From Bacteroidales bacterium (GTDB taxonomy: Bacteria; Bacteroidota; Bacteroidia; Bacteroidales; UBA932), in contig JAFQFD010000013.1 in assembly GCA_017415715.1 (NCBI GenBank), forward strand, positions 1 through 64,000: DNA of 64,000 nucleotides. The letters are read 5' to 3'. How positions within the stretch are numbered: the stretch's first letter is position 1; every line of letters begins with the position of its first letter. Shown here in pieces: positions 1 through 8,484 of this stretch. The notes beneath the pieces are model-generated. The model searched no databases. It saw nothing but the letters and a program-made list of their open reading frames with translations, and was not told the DNA's origin. Position numbers and translations under genes: made by a program.

Positions 1-33
1 CAGCATTGCAAATATGATTATAAATCTGCGCAT
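1..33 (-). CDS. Start of a secreted or lipoprotein gene (cut by the window edge)
   Basis: An ATG at 33 on the minus strand opens a frame reading MRRFIIIFAML before the window ends. The charged-then-hydrophobic start is that of a signal peptide. It begins 8 bases after the stop of the upstream 616-residue lipoprotein, so it is probably the next member of the same surface-lipoprotein operon. Nothing can be said about its mature part. Confidence 0.55.
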   Translation of the reverse strand, partial: MRRFIIIFAML

Positions 34-41
34 CAGAGATA

Positions 42-1892
42 TTACTCGTAAATAAGTTCCGCAGCGTCAATCCAGAGGCGTCCTCCGTCATATCCGGTGA
101 AGTAGTCACCGAACTGTGAAGTTGCACATGAGATGACGATGTGTGTAGGATAAGTTGTGAGCTGACGATAGTCGAGCGGAATTATATACTCGATCCACTC
201 TGAAGTCGTAGCGGAAACCTTCTCACCATTGTTGATCATATAACCGTCATTATAGATGATGAGGTCGCCGTTTGCGATTGTGCTCTCGTCTGTGTAGAAG
301 TCAACGAATGTGCTCGCGTCAGTTGTGTTGACATGTACCGGAGAGTCCTTTGTTCCGCCGTACTTCTTGTAGTCCCATGTTCCGATAGCGAACTTGATCT
401 GCGCACGGTCATAGTCACTCTTTGACACTCCCAGATTCTCGTTCTTGAGGATGTTGATCTGACCAGTAGTGTACTTCGCCCAGATCTTGAGAGCAGTAGG
501 ACGGCTTGTCCAAGGACGACCGAAGTTAACCTTACCGCCGCTTGTTCCCACAAGACCGGCAAACTGACCTGTGAAGAGGTTACCGGCTGTAAGCATACCT
601 ACGATAGAGTTGTTCTGACAGAGAACAGACTGATTTCCGTCAATCTTGTCACCTGTATCGATGGTTGTGATGACGATACCCATGTTTGCTGAACCGTTCA
701 CACCTTCGCTGCCTTCACCGTTACCTGAACCCCAGAACATGTATGAACCATCTGCAACACCGCAGTTCGGATCATAGAACTTGTAATAGTCCTTTCCGGA
801 AACAAGGCTTACATACTCGAAGCTTGCATTAGGGAGGTTCGGAGCTGCCTCTGTAGTGAATGTAAGAGGGCTTCCTACATGCTCGCCGTTGATTGCGAGT
901 GCATAAGTATACTCTGTCGATGGAGTAAGACCTGTGAGGTCTGCCTTCCATACGCCTTCGCCGTAGTTTACGCCGTCAGCATACTCCCAAGTAGAGCCTC
1001 CGTCTGTTGAATATGCGAACTGCACGGTTGCTCCGGCGTTCTCGTTAGGGTCAACGTCCGCGTATACGGTTGCATGAGCTGCCCATATCTCATATACAGG
1101 AGTAAGTGCGAGACCTGTAGATACCGGCTCGAAGATGATGGTGTCATCAACGATGTCAGTAGAATAGTCCACCACGAGAGTGAACTCGAGGTCACCGTCC
1201 TTGATTGTGTACTTGAGGTTCATCTTGTAGAGCTTACCAGGTACGATGTCCTCGATGACACCAGTCTTTGTGAACGCGCTGCCATCCTTTGCAAGGACAC
1301 CTGAGAAAGTCCATGTGAATGAAGGCTCGTCAAGGCCTGCAACGATGAAGTAGCCCTCTGCTCCTGAATTTGATGCATTGTACACAAGCTGAGTTGCTGC
1401 ATCCTCTGCATCAAGTCCGATTGTGAAAGTATAACCCTCGTTGAAGTTCTCTGCAACTGTCTGGTCGAAGCTGATGCTTGTCACGGCATTGTTCACGCCT
1501 GCAACGACCTCAACAGTAGTGACATTGCCTGCAGTGATAGTGAACTCCTTCGATCCCTTGTAGCTCTTGTTCTCGAAAGAAGCTGCAGCAGGAGTCTCCT
1601 TTGCCGCCTCTCCCGCAACAACGTCAACGCGGTAAGCGTCTGCTGCAAGATAGAAAGGTGAAGGCATGTTACTGTATGTATAAGAACGTACGAGACCGCT
1701 GAAGTCAGCCTTGTAGATCTTTACCTGAGCGCTGCTCAGAAGCTCGTCCTGAGACATTGCCTTTGTCTGGTCTGAAAGGCTCATGCCCATGCTGAGGACA
1801 CCCATTCCGGACTCCTTCTTCTTGAGTTCTGCCTTTGTACACGAAACTGCCAGTGCGAGGCAGATGGTCATAAATGTAAGAATCTTCTTCAT
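42..1892 (-). CDS. DUF4493-type surface lipoprotein with carbohydrate-binding-like C-terminus
   Basis: The 616-residue protein starts with a lipoprotein signal peptide (lipobox LAVSC, about residues 14-18). Residues 28-250 have the character of the DUF4493 domain found in Bacteroidales surface lipoproteins (GVLSMGMSL start, YRVDVVAGE, EFTITAGNVTTVEV). A fibronectin-like stretch follows (TPSTEYTYALAING). The C-terminal 260 residues, rich in Trp, Gly and Asp, resemble the PCMD putative carbohydrate-metabolism domain that often ends such proteins. It is last but one in a minus-strand operon of related lipoproteins. Binding of a glycan or of the fimbrillin-like neighbour is inference; no enzyme motif was seen. 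Confidence 0.75.
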   Translation of the reverse strand: MKKILTFMTICLALAVSCTKAELKKKESGMGVLSMGMSLSDQTKAMSQDELLSSAQVKIYKADFSGLVRSYTYSNMPSPFYLAADAYRVDVVAGEAAKETPAAASFENKSYKGSKEFTITAGNVTTVEVVAGVNNAVTSISFDQTVAENFNEGYTFTIGLDAEDAATQLVYNASNSGAEGYFIVAGLDEPSFTWTFSGVLAKDGSAFTKTGVIEDIVPGKLYKMNLKYTIKDGDLEFTLVVDYSTDIVDDTIIFEPVSTGLALTPVYEIWAAHATVYADVDPNENAGATVQFAYSTDGGSTWEYADGVNYGEGVWKADLTGLTPSTEYTYALAINGEHVGSPLTFTTEAAPNLPNASFEYVSLVSGKDYYKFYDPNCGVADGSYMFWGSGNGEGSEGVNGSANMGIVITTIDTGDKIDGNQSVLCQNNSIVGMLTAGNLFTGQFAGLVGTSGGKVNFGRPWTSRPTALKIWAKYTTGQINILKNENLGVSKSDYDRAQIKFAIGTWDYKKYGGTKDSPVHVNTTDASTFVDFYTDESTIANGDLIIYNDGYMINNGEKVSATTSEWIEYIIPLDYRQLTTYPTHIVISCATSQFGDYFTGYDGGRLWIDAAELIYE

Positions 1893-1905
1893 AGTGCGTC
1901 CCTCC

Positions 1906-3147
1906 TTACTCTACAACCATCACTACCGGGATTTCATTCTTACATCCTGTCTGATCGACGATGATCATCTTGAATGTATGTCTTCCCGAATATATTGTAA
2001 TCGCATCCTGAGCTGAGTCAAGGTTGAATGCAATGTCTGTCTGACCGACAAGTTCCTGACCATGCGGGAATGGAACAACCTGGAAGATGATATCATTATC
2101 AGGAAGAGGATTGATCAAGTCAAGCTCTCTTGCATTTGCTGCATCTACCGCGCTGAGGAACGAGTCATTGTCAGAGTCGATAAGGACATTGAACTTCTTC
2201 ACACCGTTAGGAACGGTTGCGCGGAATCTTATGGCCATATCTCTTGTTGCTACAGGAACGATGAGAATGTTCTCAAGGTCAGTAATCTCCTCATCACAGC
2301 CATTCTCATAATCAGGAGCGAGAGTGATGCCGCCGTCTCCCTTAGGAGCATCAGGATCCTCACCAATGATCTCCTCCTTAGGATCTACTGCGTTATTGAG
2401 TGTAGCATCAGAAATAAGATCCTGGATCACGATGTCGAATGTTGCGTTTCCTTCCTCGTCAACCTTAGGGATGAACTTGATCTGACGCCACTGCTTAGGA
2501 GCGATGTTGGAGAACACCTTTGTCATTGACTTTGAACCGCCATCAATGTCACCCTTGAAGACAACGGTCATGGTATTTCCTGTCACTTCGAAGTATCCCG
2601 CGCTCTGCTCGTAAGTCTTGTCTGCATTGAGAACATATTCCAGAGGCATCTCAGGGTCTACAGTAACCTTGGTCGAGCACTGTCCTGTAACCATCTTGAG
2701 GAAATCGTCGCTATAAGCAACGGTAACCTTGCACTGCTGGAGAGTACATACGAGCTCTCCTATCGGAGTGGTCATGCCTGCCTCGATGGTGAATTCCTTT
2801 GAAACGCCATATACAGGCTGCTCGAAAGCAGCAACTGGCACTTCGTCAGATGAAGAGCTTGCTACGAGAGTATAAGAGCCGGCAGCGATAGAAAGCTTGT
2901 TGTCGTTGTTCTTTACCTCGTCATATGTCTTTCTCATCACCTCATTTCCATCTGCATCAATGATAGTGATGGTGTAGTTGCCGCTTGCGGCTGTTGCCTT
3001 TGTCTCTACAGTCTCGTCAAGACCGAGAGTGAACTCGCTGAAGGAGAGATATCCGAATCCCTTTTCAGCAGAGATCGGTGTCTTCTGGCAAGATGCGAAA
3101 AGCACCATTGCCGCCGATGCGATTGCTATTATTATGTTTTTCTTCAT
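1906..3147 (-). CDS. DUF4493-type lipoprotein
   Basis: The 413-residue product has a signal peptide with lipobox LFASC (about residues 16-20). Residues 30-260 are a DUF4493-like domain: GYLSFSEFTLGLDETV, GNYTITIIDADG, AGSYTLVASSS, then EFTIEAGMTTP. The pattern of short beta strands is shared with both flanking lipoproteins, so the three genes are paralogues. The C-terminal 130 residues differ from the neighbours and lack a recognised motif. It lies 13 bases from the next gene and 15 from the previous one, so co-transcription is likely. A role as an outer-membrane-anchored adhesin or fimbrial accessory protein is inference. Confidence 0.75.
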   Translation of the reverse strand: MKKNIIIAIASAAMVLFASCQKTPISAEKGFGYLSFSEFTLGLDETVETKATAASGNYTITIIDADGNEVMRKTYDEVKNNDNKLSIAAGSYTLVASSSSDEVPVAAFEQPVYGVSKEFTIEAGMTTPIGELVCTLQQCKVTVAYSDDFLKMVTGQCSTKVTVDPEMPLEYVLNADKTYEQSAGYFEVTGNTMTVVFKGDIDGGSKSMTKVFSNIAPKQWRQIKFIPKVDEEGNATFDIVIQDLISDATLNNAVDPKEEIIGEDPDAPKGDGGITLAPDYENGCDEEITDLENILIVPVATRDMAIRFRATVPNGVKKFNVLIDSDNDSFLSAVDAANARELDLINPLPDNDIIFQVVPFPHGQELVGQTDIAFNLDSAQDAITIYSGRHTFKMIIVDQTGCKNEIPVVMVVE

Positions 3148-3162
3148 TGTATCTTCCTCCTG

Positions 3163-3894
3163 TTAGTCATTGAGTTCATAATCGCCGAGCTCTACGGTCT
3201 CGACTGTGTCGTTGAACGAGATTGTAATAGTAGAACCTCCTACTGTCGGAGCATCGAAATTGATGGTATAGGCAGTAGCCTCATCAAGACCTGTATATTC
3301 CTGCTCGAATGTATAGGTCTTCATCTCGCCTGTCAGCGTACCCTCCACCTTGATCTTGTAACCGTCGATGAAAGCGCCCTTTGTCTCGTCCTTCACGAAA
3401 GTGGCGATGTCTGAGCCGTCACGGGTGAGCTTGAAAGTGTAGTCGCTGTAATACTTCTTGAAATACTCAGAGCAGCTGATCTTGATGATAGTGTTGCCAA
3501 GGGCTACAGGGATAGACACTGATGTGCTCTCGCCACCCTTCACTGCAAATGTCTGAGTACCTGTGAAGAACGGCTTGTCGAAGCCTTCCTCCTCAAGGTT
3601 TCCGTAGGTTGCCTTCACTGTGTAGTTGCCGGCAAGAAGCGGAGTTGTCGAATCCCACTCGGAGATCTTTCCTGTCCACACCTGTGCCGATGCGCCATCA
3701 AGGATGGTAATGGTAAAGTCTCCAGCAGATGGTAATGTCGTGTAGTCTGAAACATTGCTCTTGGTCATGTCAACCACTGTCTGGTTGCTTGAAACCTCGA
3801 ATGCCACTCGACCATCACCTTCGGTCTGACTCTTGGTGCAGGACACTGCAGCGATGAGAGCCAGGACACTGAAAATTGTCTTTAAGTGTTTCAT
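3163..3894 (-). CDS. DUF4493-type lipoprotein, short form
   Basis: This 243-residue lipoprotein (lipobox IAAVSC, about residues 14-19) consists essentially of one DUF4493-like domain: RVAFEVSSNQTVVDMTKS, GDFTITILDGA, LLAGNYTVKATYG, then TFAVKGGESTSVSI. It is the shortest of three tandem paralogues and has no extra C-terminal domain. It lies 29 bases downstream of the fimbrillin-like gene. The order (fimbrillin-like first, then three DUF4493 proteins of different length) suggests one surface structure or a duplicated family; no function is known to me. Confidence 0.75.
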   Translation of the reverse strand: MKHLKTIFSVLALIAAVSCTKSQTEGDGRVAFEVSSNQTVVDMTKSNVSDYTTLPSAGDFTITILDGASAQVWTGKISEWDSTTPLLAGNYTVKATYGNLEEEGFDKPFFTGTQTFAVKGGESTSVSIPVALGNTIIKISCSEYFKKYYSDYTFKLTRDGSDIATFVKDETKGAFIDGYKIKVEGTLTGEMKTYTFEQEYTGLDEATAYTINFDAPTVGGSTITISFNDTVETVELGDYELND

Positions 3895-3923
3895 TGTTAC
3901 TGGTTTTTTGAATCTTATGTTTG

Positions 3924-5798
3924 TTAATTCTTTATATATACTTTTATGTTGTCAATGTACAGATAGTATACCGAGTTTGCAGCTACCTTACTTGAGTTCT
4001 GGGTCGTACCAGGCCAGAACGTTATTCGGGTCGATGATGTTGCAGGAAGATCCGCAGGAAGGACTACATGGTTCAACTTGCTGATATTTTCAGATGCGAC
4101 ATTGGCAGACGTATAAATCTTGGTTGTCTTGCTTCCTATGTCACCATAATTCTCGCCATTGATTGATGAGTTTTCTGCATTCGTATGGGTGGCGATGATG
4201 AAATGCGCTGTCGCGTTCTTCGAGTCATCCACATTGTATCCGGCAGGCACATAGAATGCCTCATCAAATTCAAGCGCGACATTTACAGTCACTCCGCTCT
4301 TTATGTATTTGAGAGCAGGAGTATCCAGTCGGCCGCAGACACGTTCAGGAATCCAGGCACCGGACTGATAACGGCAGTTGACACGTATGCAGTCGCCTTC
4401 AAATATGCTGAAACGGGAAGCGTTCCATCCGTTCTGAGGCATATATCCGTCAAGAACATATCCGCCATAATTTCTATCAGAGTTGGCTCCGGCAGTATAA
4501 TCATCGTCATGAGCAGTATGCAGAGCATTAGAGAAGTCCTCTTCGAGAAGATATGGGACATCTCCAAGATCAAGCACAATCCTGTTGCCGTCGTATGTCA
4601 TCATATCTGTTGTGATAGGGCGCTGCACCAGAGCATGCTCCGTCTCATAAGTATATGTAGCCACACCCGACTCCACTGAACTGACTATCAGGTCATACGC
4701 GTCCTTTCCATCTGCCCCGAGCGCCTCAACCGAATGCTTGAAGTTGCCATATCCTTCTGCCGCAGAGTTGGTATACCTGTACCATTCAGCGCCATTGAAG
4801 GCAATCTGTACATTGATCAGAGGCTCACCTATATGATTGTCAGAGACCTTCATGGTGAGTCTGTAATATTCGTCTATTGCAGTCGGAAGGATCCTGACCG
4901 GAGTAGAGTGACCTGGAGCGAAAGTCCTTCCTGCCAACGATATAGGCTCGATAGTGGCCTTGTATCTCTGCGAATACACGACAAGATTCAAATAATCCGA
5001 ATCAGAATATGTACCGCTGAATGGGATTACCGAGGCACAGGCGAATGATGCGTTCTCCAGATCGGAAGACTCGCCTATAGGATCAGTCAGGACCAAAGTC
5101 ATTGTATTGACTCCGTCGGAAGCGACAAGAGGCGAAGACGGGTCTGCAATGTCGGCAGAAACGGTTCCGGAGAGATTCTGAGGAGTCGTCAATATGATTT
5201 CCTGAACATCCTCACCCATAGCATTGTAACCGCTTGGTATCCAGAACCTGAACTGGTGCATCATCCTGTTCATGGACATGGACATTCCCGAGTGGTCCTC
5301 AGGATCAGGAATTGACGTCAGTGCTGCATGCTGAACCGGAGTCGCCACCATGATGTCGGCTCCGTTTCCGGCCTTTCCGTCCTGCTCCGCAGGGACGTTG
5401 AAGGTCACCTGTGTGCCGTTCACCGACAATGGAGTCGGATAGCAGCAATAATATGTATAGGTATCTTCAGGCATGGCGGCATCAAGCGTAGACGAAAAGA
5501 ATCCACGTGATGCGTCAATACCGTAAGTGCCGAATGTCTGATTTGTCAATGTATAGGAACCGGACGAGTTCATCGCCCATACGGCGATCTCGTCTCCCGA
5601 TACCCACTCGGCCGAAAGGCCGTTCGGAAGCATTGCCGTGCGCGTCTGTGCTCCTCCGGCGAAGAATCCCACCTTCACTTTCCCTGAGGTTTCCACTCCG
5701 GGGACTTCCATCTTGAAGTCATCCATGCAGGACGATATCATCAGAAGTCCGGACAGAACAGATAGCGCACTTAATATTTTTGTGCCTGTATGTTTCAT
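3924..5798 (-). CDS. Fimbrillin-like (Mfa-type) surface lipoprotein
   Basis: The 624-residue lipoprotein has lipobox MISSC followed by Met-Asp-Asp, an acidic stretch like the surface-export signal of Bacteroidota lipoproteins. Residues 38-320 look like the fimbrillin/Mfa-like family: VKVGFFAGGAQTRTAM, then AEWVSGDEIAVWAM, then the YTYYCCYPTP stretch near residue 115. The C-terminal half (EEDFSNALH onward) resembles a jelly-roll anchor domain often fused to such proteins. It is first in the minus-strand operon, with a good promoter just upstream. The likely role is in surface fibres or adhesion. Polymerisation cannot be judged from sequence. Confidence 0.7.
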   Translation of the reverse strand: MKHTGTKILSALSVLSGLLMISSCMDDFKMEVPGVETSGKVKVGFFAGGAQTRTAMLPNGLSAEWVSGDEIAVWAMNSSGSYTLTNQTFGTYGIDASRGFFSSTLDAAMPEDTYTYYCCYPTPLSVNGTQVTFNVPAEQDGKAGNGADIMVATPVQHAALTSIPDPEDHSGMSMSMNRMMHQFRFWIPSGYNAMGEDVQEIILTTPQNLSGTVSADIADPSSPLVASDGVNTMTLVLTDPIGESSDLENASFACASVIPFSGTYSDSDYLNLVVYSQRYKATIEPISLAGRTFAPGHSTPVRILPTAIDEYYRLTMKVSDNHIGEPLINVQIAFNGAEWYRYTNSAAEGYGNFKHSVEALGADGKDAYDLIVSSVESGVATYTYETEHALVQRPITTDMMTYDGNRIVLDLGDVPYLLEEDFSNALHTAHDDDYTAGANSDRNYGGYVLDGYMPQNGWNASRFSIFEGDCIRVNCRYQSGAWIPERVCGRLDTPALKYIKSGVTVNVALEFDEAFYVPAGYNVDDSKNATAHFIIATHTNAENSSINGENYGDIGSKTTKIYTSANVASENISKLNHVVLPADLPATSSTRITFWPGTTQNSSKVAANSVYYLYIDNIKVYIKN

Positions 5799-5820
5799 TT
5801 TTCGGTTAAGAATAATGGAG

Positions 5821-5851
5821 CAAAGTTACTAACTATTTTCAAAAACACAAA
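5821..5851 (-). promoter_or_regulatory. Promoter of the surface-lipoprotein operon
   Basis: On the minus strand TAACTTTG (5828 to 5821) matches the Bacteroidota -7 consensus TAnnTTTG, with TTTG (5851 to 5848) 19 bp upstream as the -33 element. It sits 22 bases before the ATG of the fimbrillin-like gene. Confidence 0.7.
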
Positions 5852-5922
5852 ACAGGAGGGTTTATAGAGGTGTAGAGAATGTCTCAAAAGGACGACAAAG
5901 TCTTTTTTTGCAAAAAAGTTAC

Positions 5923-5930
5923 TATCTTTG
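5923..5930 (+). promoter_or_regulatory. Putative -7 element for topoisomerase IV subunit B
   Basis: TATCTTTG matches TAnnTTTG and lies 25 bases before the parE ATG. No TTTG is seen at the usual 19-20 bp distance, so only the -7 element is supported. Confidence 0.5.
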
Positions 5931-5955
5931 CATGATTATGTCTTTATAATAAGGT

Positions 5956-7881
5956 ATGGCAACTGATAACACTAATATTGTAAATTACACAGACGACAAC
6001 ATCAAGACGATGGAGGGCGTGGAGCACATCCGCAAGCGCCCTGGAATGTACATCGGAAGGCTCGGAAACGGAGACGACCAGGGAGACGGCATCTATGTGC
6101 TCCTGAAGGAGGTCGTGGACAACTCCATCGACGAGTTCTCAATGGGATTCGGAAAGCAGATCCAGATCACAGTGACTGAGAAGGAGGCGGTAGTGAGAGA
6201 CTTCGGACGAGGCATTCCGCTTAACTCTGTGGTCAAGGCGGTGAGCGTCCTGAACACCGGAGGTAAATATGACACAAAGGGATACAAGAAGTCAGTAGGT
6301 CTTAACGGAGTGGGTCTGAAGGCGGTGAACGCGCTTTCGGAGCATTTCTATGTCGAGGCATACAGAGACGGCATGAGCTCTTTCGCCGAGTTCCGCATGG
6401 GCAAGCTGGTGGATTCAGGCCAGAGGCCTACCAAGGAGAAGAACGGAACCATGGTGAAGTTCATCCCCGACGAGCACCTCTTCGTCGGCTATACCTTCCA
6501 TATGGACATAATCGAGTCCATGATGAAGAATTATTCATACCTCAAGAAGGGCCTGACACTCAACTTCAACGGCGCAGCCTACAAGTCGGAGAACGGTCTT
6601 CTTGACCTCATCAAGGACAACATGTCGGAGACTCCTCTCTACGAGCCGATCCACCTTATCGGCGAGGACGTGGAGATCGTACTGACACACGGAAGCAGCT
6701 ATGGCGAGAACATCGCGTCATTCGTGAACGGACAGAACACCCGCGACGGCGGTACACACCTGGCAGCCATGCGCGAGGGTGTGGCGAAGACCCTCAAGGA
6801 GTTCTATAAGACATTCGCAAAGAAGGACTTTGCTCCTGAGGACATCCGCCAGGGTATCATCGGAGCCATAAGCATACAGATACAGGAGCCTAACTTCGAG
6901 GGACAGACAAAGACAAAGCTCGGCTCGACATACATGTGGGAGACCGACATAGAGAACGAGGACGGAAGCCATACATATGACCAGGGTCCGACCATCAGAA
7001 GCTTTGTCAACGATTTCATCAAGACCAACCTGGACAACTATCTGCACATGCACAAGGAGATAATCCCTGTCCTCCAGCAGAAGATCACAGAGTCGGAGAC
7101 CGAGAGGAAGGAGATATCTACGATCCAGAAGAAGACCAAGGAGAGAAACAAGCGTACAAACATATACAACCGCAAGCTCCGCGACTGCGAGATCCACTAC
7201 AACGACAAGCTTCCTGCAGCGAAGAAGGAGTTTGCAGAGCTTACCAGCATCTTCATCACCGAGGGAGACTCTGCGAGCGGAACCATCACCAAGGCACGCG
7301 ACGCCAAGACCCAGGCTGTTTTCAGTCTCAGAGGTAAGCCGATCAACTGCTACAAGGAAAGCAGAAAGAAAGTGGCAGAAAACGAGGAACTCAACCTCCT
7401 CATCAACGCGCTTGGCGTGGAAGATGATATGGAGAATCTCAGATACAACAAGATCATCGTCGCAACCGATGCCGATGACGACGGAATGCACATCCGCATG
7501 CTTGTGCTGACGTTCTTCATGAAATATTACCCGGACCTCATCCGCCGCGGACATGTTCATATCCTCCAGACTCCCCTCTTCAGGGTCAAGAACAAGAAGG
7601 AAGTACGCTACTGCTACTCGATCGAGGAGAAGGACAAGGTCGTAAGGGAGATGAAGACCGGTGTTGAGATCACACGATTCAAAGGTCTCGGAGAGATCTC
7701 TTCAAACGAGTTCGTGGAATTCATCGGAGAAAAGATGAGACTTGACAGAGTAAAGCTGAGCGACGAGGAGTCGATAGCGGAGATCATGGAGTTCTACATG
7801 GGTGACAACACCATCGACCGTCAGAACTTCATCCGCCAGAACCTCCGAAGCGAAGCGGAACTCGAAGACGTAAACATATAG
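5956..7881 (+). CDS. parE: DNA topoisomerase IV subunit B
   Basis: This is the ATPase subunit of a type IIA topoisomerase, which decatenates and relaxes DNA together with subunit A. The 641-residue length fits ParE rather than the longer GyrB. The GHKL ATPase fold shows as IRKRPGMYIGR (25-35), EVVDNSIDE (52-60) and DFGRGIP. The TOPRIM domain has EGDSASG near residue 436 and DADDDG near 505, which bind the catalytic metal. Subunit A, often adjacent in related genomes, is not in this window. The next gene follows after 14 bases and may be co-transcribed. Confidence 0.95.
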   Translation: MATDNTNIVNYTDDNIKTMEGVEHIRKRPGMYIGRLGNGDDQGDGIYVLLKEVVDNSIDEFSMGFGKQIQITVTEKEAVVRDFGRGIPLNSVVKAVSVLNTGGKYDTKGYKKSVGLNGVGLKAVNALSEHFYVEAYRDGMSSFAEFRMGKLVDSGQRPTKEKNGTMVKFIPDEHLFVGYTFHMDIIESMMKNYSYLKKGLTLNFNGAAYKSENGLLDLIKDNMSETPLYEPIHLIGEDVEIVLTHGSSYGENIASFVNGQNTRDGGTHLAAMREGVAKTLKEFYKTFAKKDFAPEDIRQGIIGAISIQIQEPNFEGQTKTKLGSTYMWETDIENEDGSHTYDQGPTIRSFVNDFIKTNLDNYLHMHKEIIPVLQQKITESETERKEISTIQKKTKERNKRTNIYNRKLRDCEIHYNDKLPAAKKEFAELTSIFITEGDSASGTITKARDAKTQAVFSLRGKPINCYKESRKKVAENEELNLLINALGVEDDMENLRYNKIIVATDADDDGMHIRMLVLTFFMKYYPDLIRRGHVHILQTPLFRVKNKKEVRYCYSIEEKDKVVREMKTGVEITRFKGLGEISSNEFVEFIGEKMRLDRVKLSDEESIAEIMEFYMGDNTIDRQNFIRQNLRSEAELEDVNI

Positions 7882-7895
7882 ATTATCACGGCCCT

Positions 7896-8471
7896 ATGGG
7901 CCTCATAATGACAGACGCTATGTGGAGAAAATTCTGCGGATGGCTGCTCCGCACATTGGGTTGGACCGCCGTCGACCCTGTAGCCCCTGAGAAGAAATGC
8001 ATCATCCTCGGTGTGCCTCACACATCGATCTGGGATTTCGTCATTTCATACCTTTATTATGAATCTGTAGGCGGCAAGCCATACTGCATGATCAAGGGCG
8101 AATTGTTCTGGGGGCCACTCGGATGGCTCCTGCGCAAGCTCGGCGGCATCCCTGTGGACAGGTCAAGAGGCAGCAACGTGGCGCTCAGCGTGATCAAGGA
8201 AATGAAGGAGAAGGACGTGGTGCACCTCGCTCTCGCTCCGGAAGGCACACGCAAGCCGGTGAAGCGCTGGAAGACAGGCTTCCACACAATAGCACGCCAG
8301 GTAGGATGCCCTGTATACATGGGATATTTCGACTGGGGTACAAAGCGCATCAGCCGTGGTCAGAAGGTTGAGCTCACTGACGACGCAAGAGCGGACATGG
8401 AGCGCATACAGGCCATGTATGAGGAGATGCACCTTGTCGGCAAGCACCCTGAAATGTACATTACTCACTAA
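7896..8471 (+). CDS. PlsC-like 1-acylglycerol-3-phosphate acyltransferase family protein
   Basis: The 191-residue protein has the two hallmark blocks of glycerolipid acyltransferases: HTSIWD (H42-x4-D47) and APEGTRK near residue 115. It probably transfers an acyl chain to a lysophospholipid or related acceptor at the inner membrane. It is shorter than canonical PlsC (about 240 residues) and lacks a clear N-terminal membrane anchor. A second ATG at 7908 is an equally possible start. It lies between parE and a long-chain acyl-CoA synthetase gene with short gaps, consistent with a lipid-related role. Confidence 0.8.
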   Translation: MGLIMTDAMWRKFCGWLLRTLGWTAVDPVAPEKKCIILGVPHTSIWDFVISYLYYESVGGKPYCMIKGELFWGPLGWLLRKLGGIPVDRSRGSNVALSVIKEMKEKDVVHLALAPEGTRKPVKRWKTGFHTIARQVGCPVYMGYFDWGTKRISRGQKVELTDDARADMERIQAMYEEMHLVGKHPEMYITH

Positions 8472-8484
8472 AATCTAAACATAT

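Noticed and set aside
6718..7560. 280-residue minus-strand frame inside parE
   Set aside because: Opposite the TOPRIM region of parE; leucine/valine-rich pseudo-protein typical of a reverse-complement shadow.
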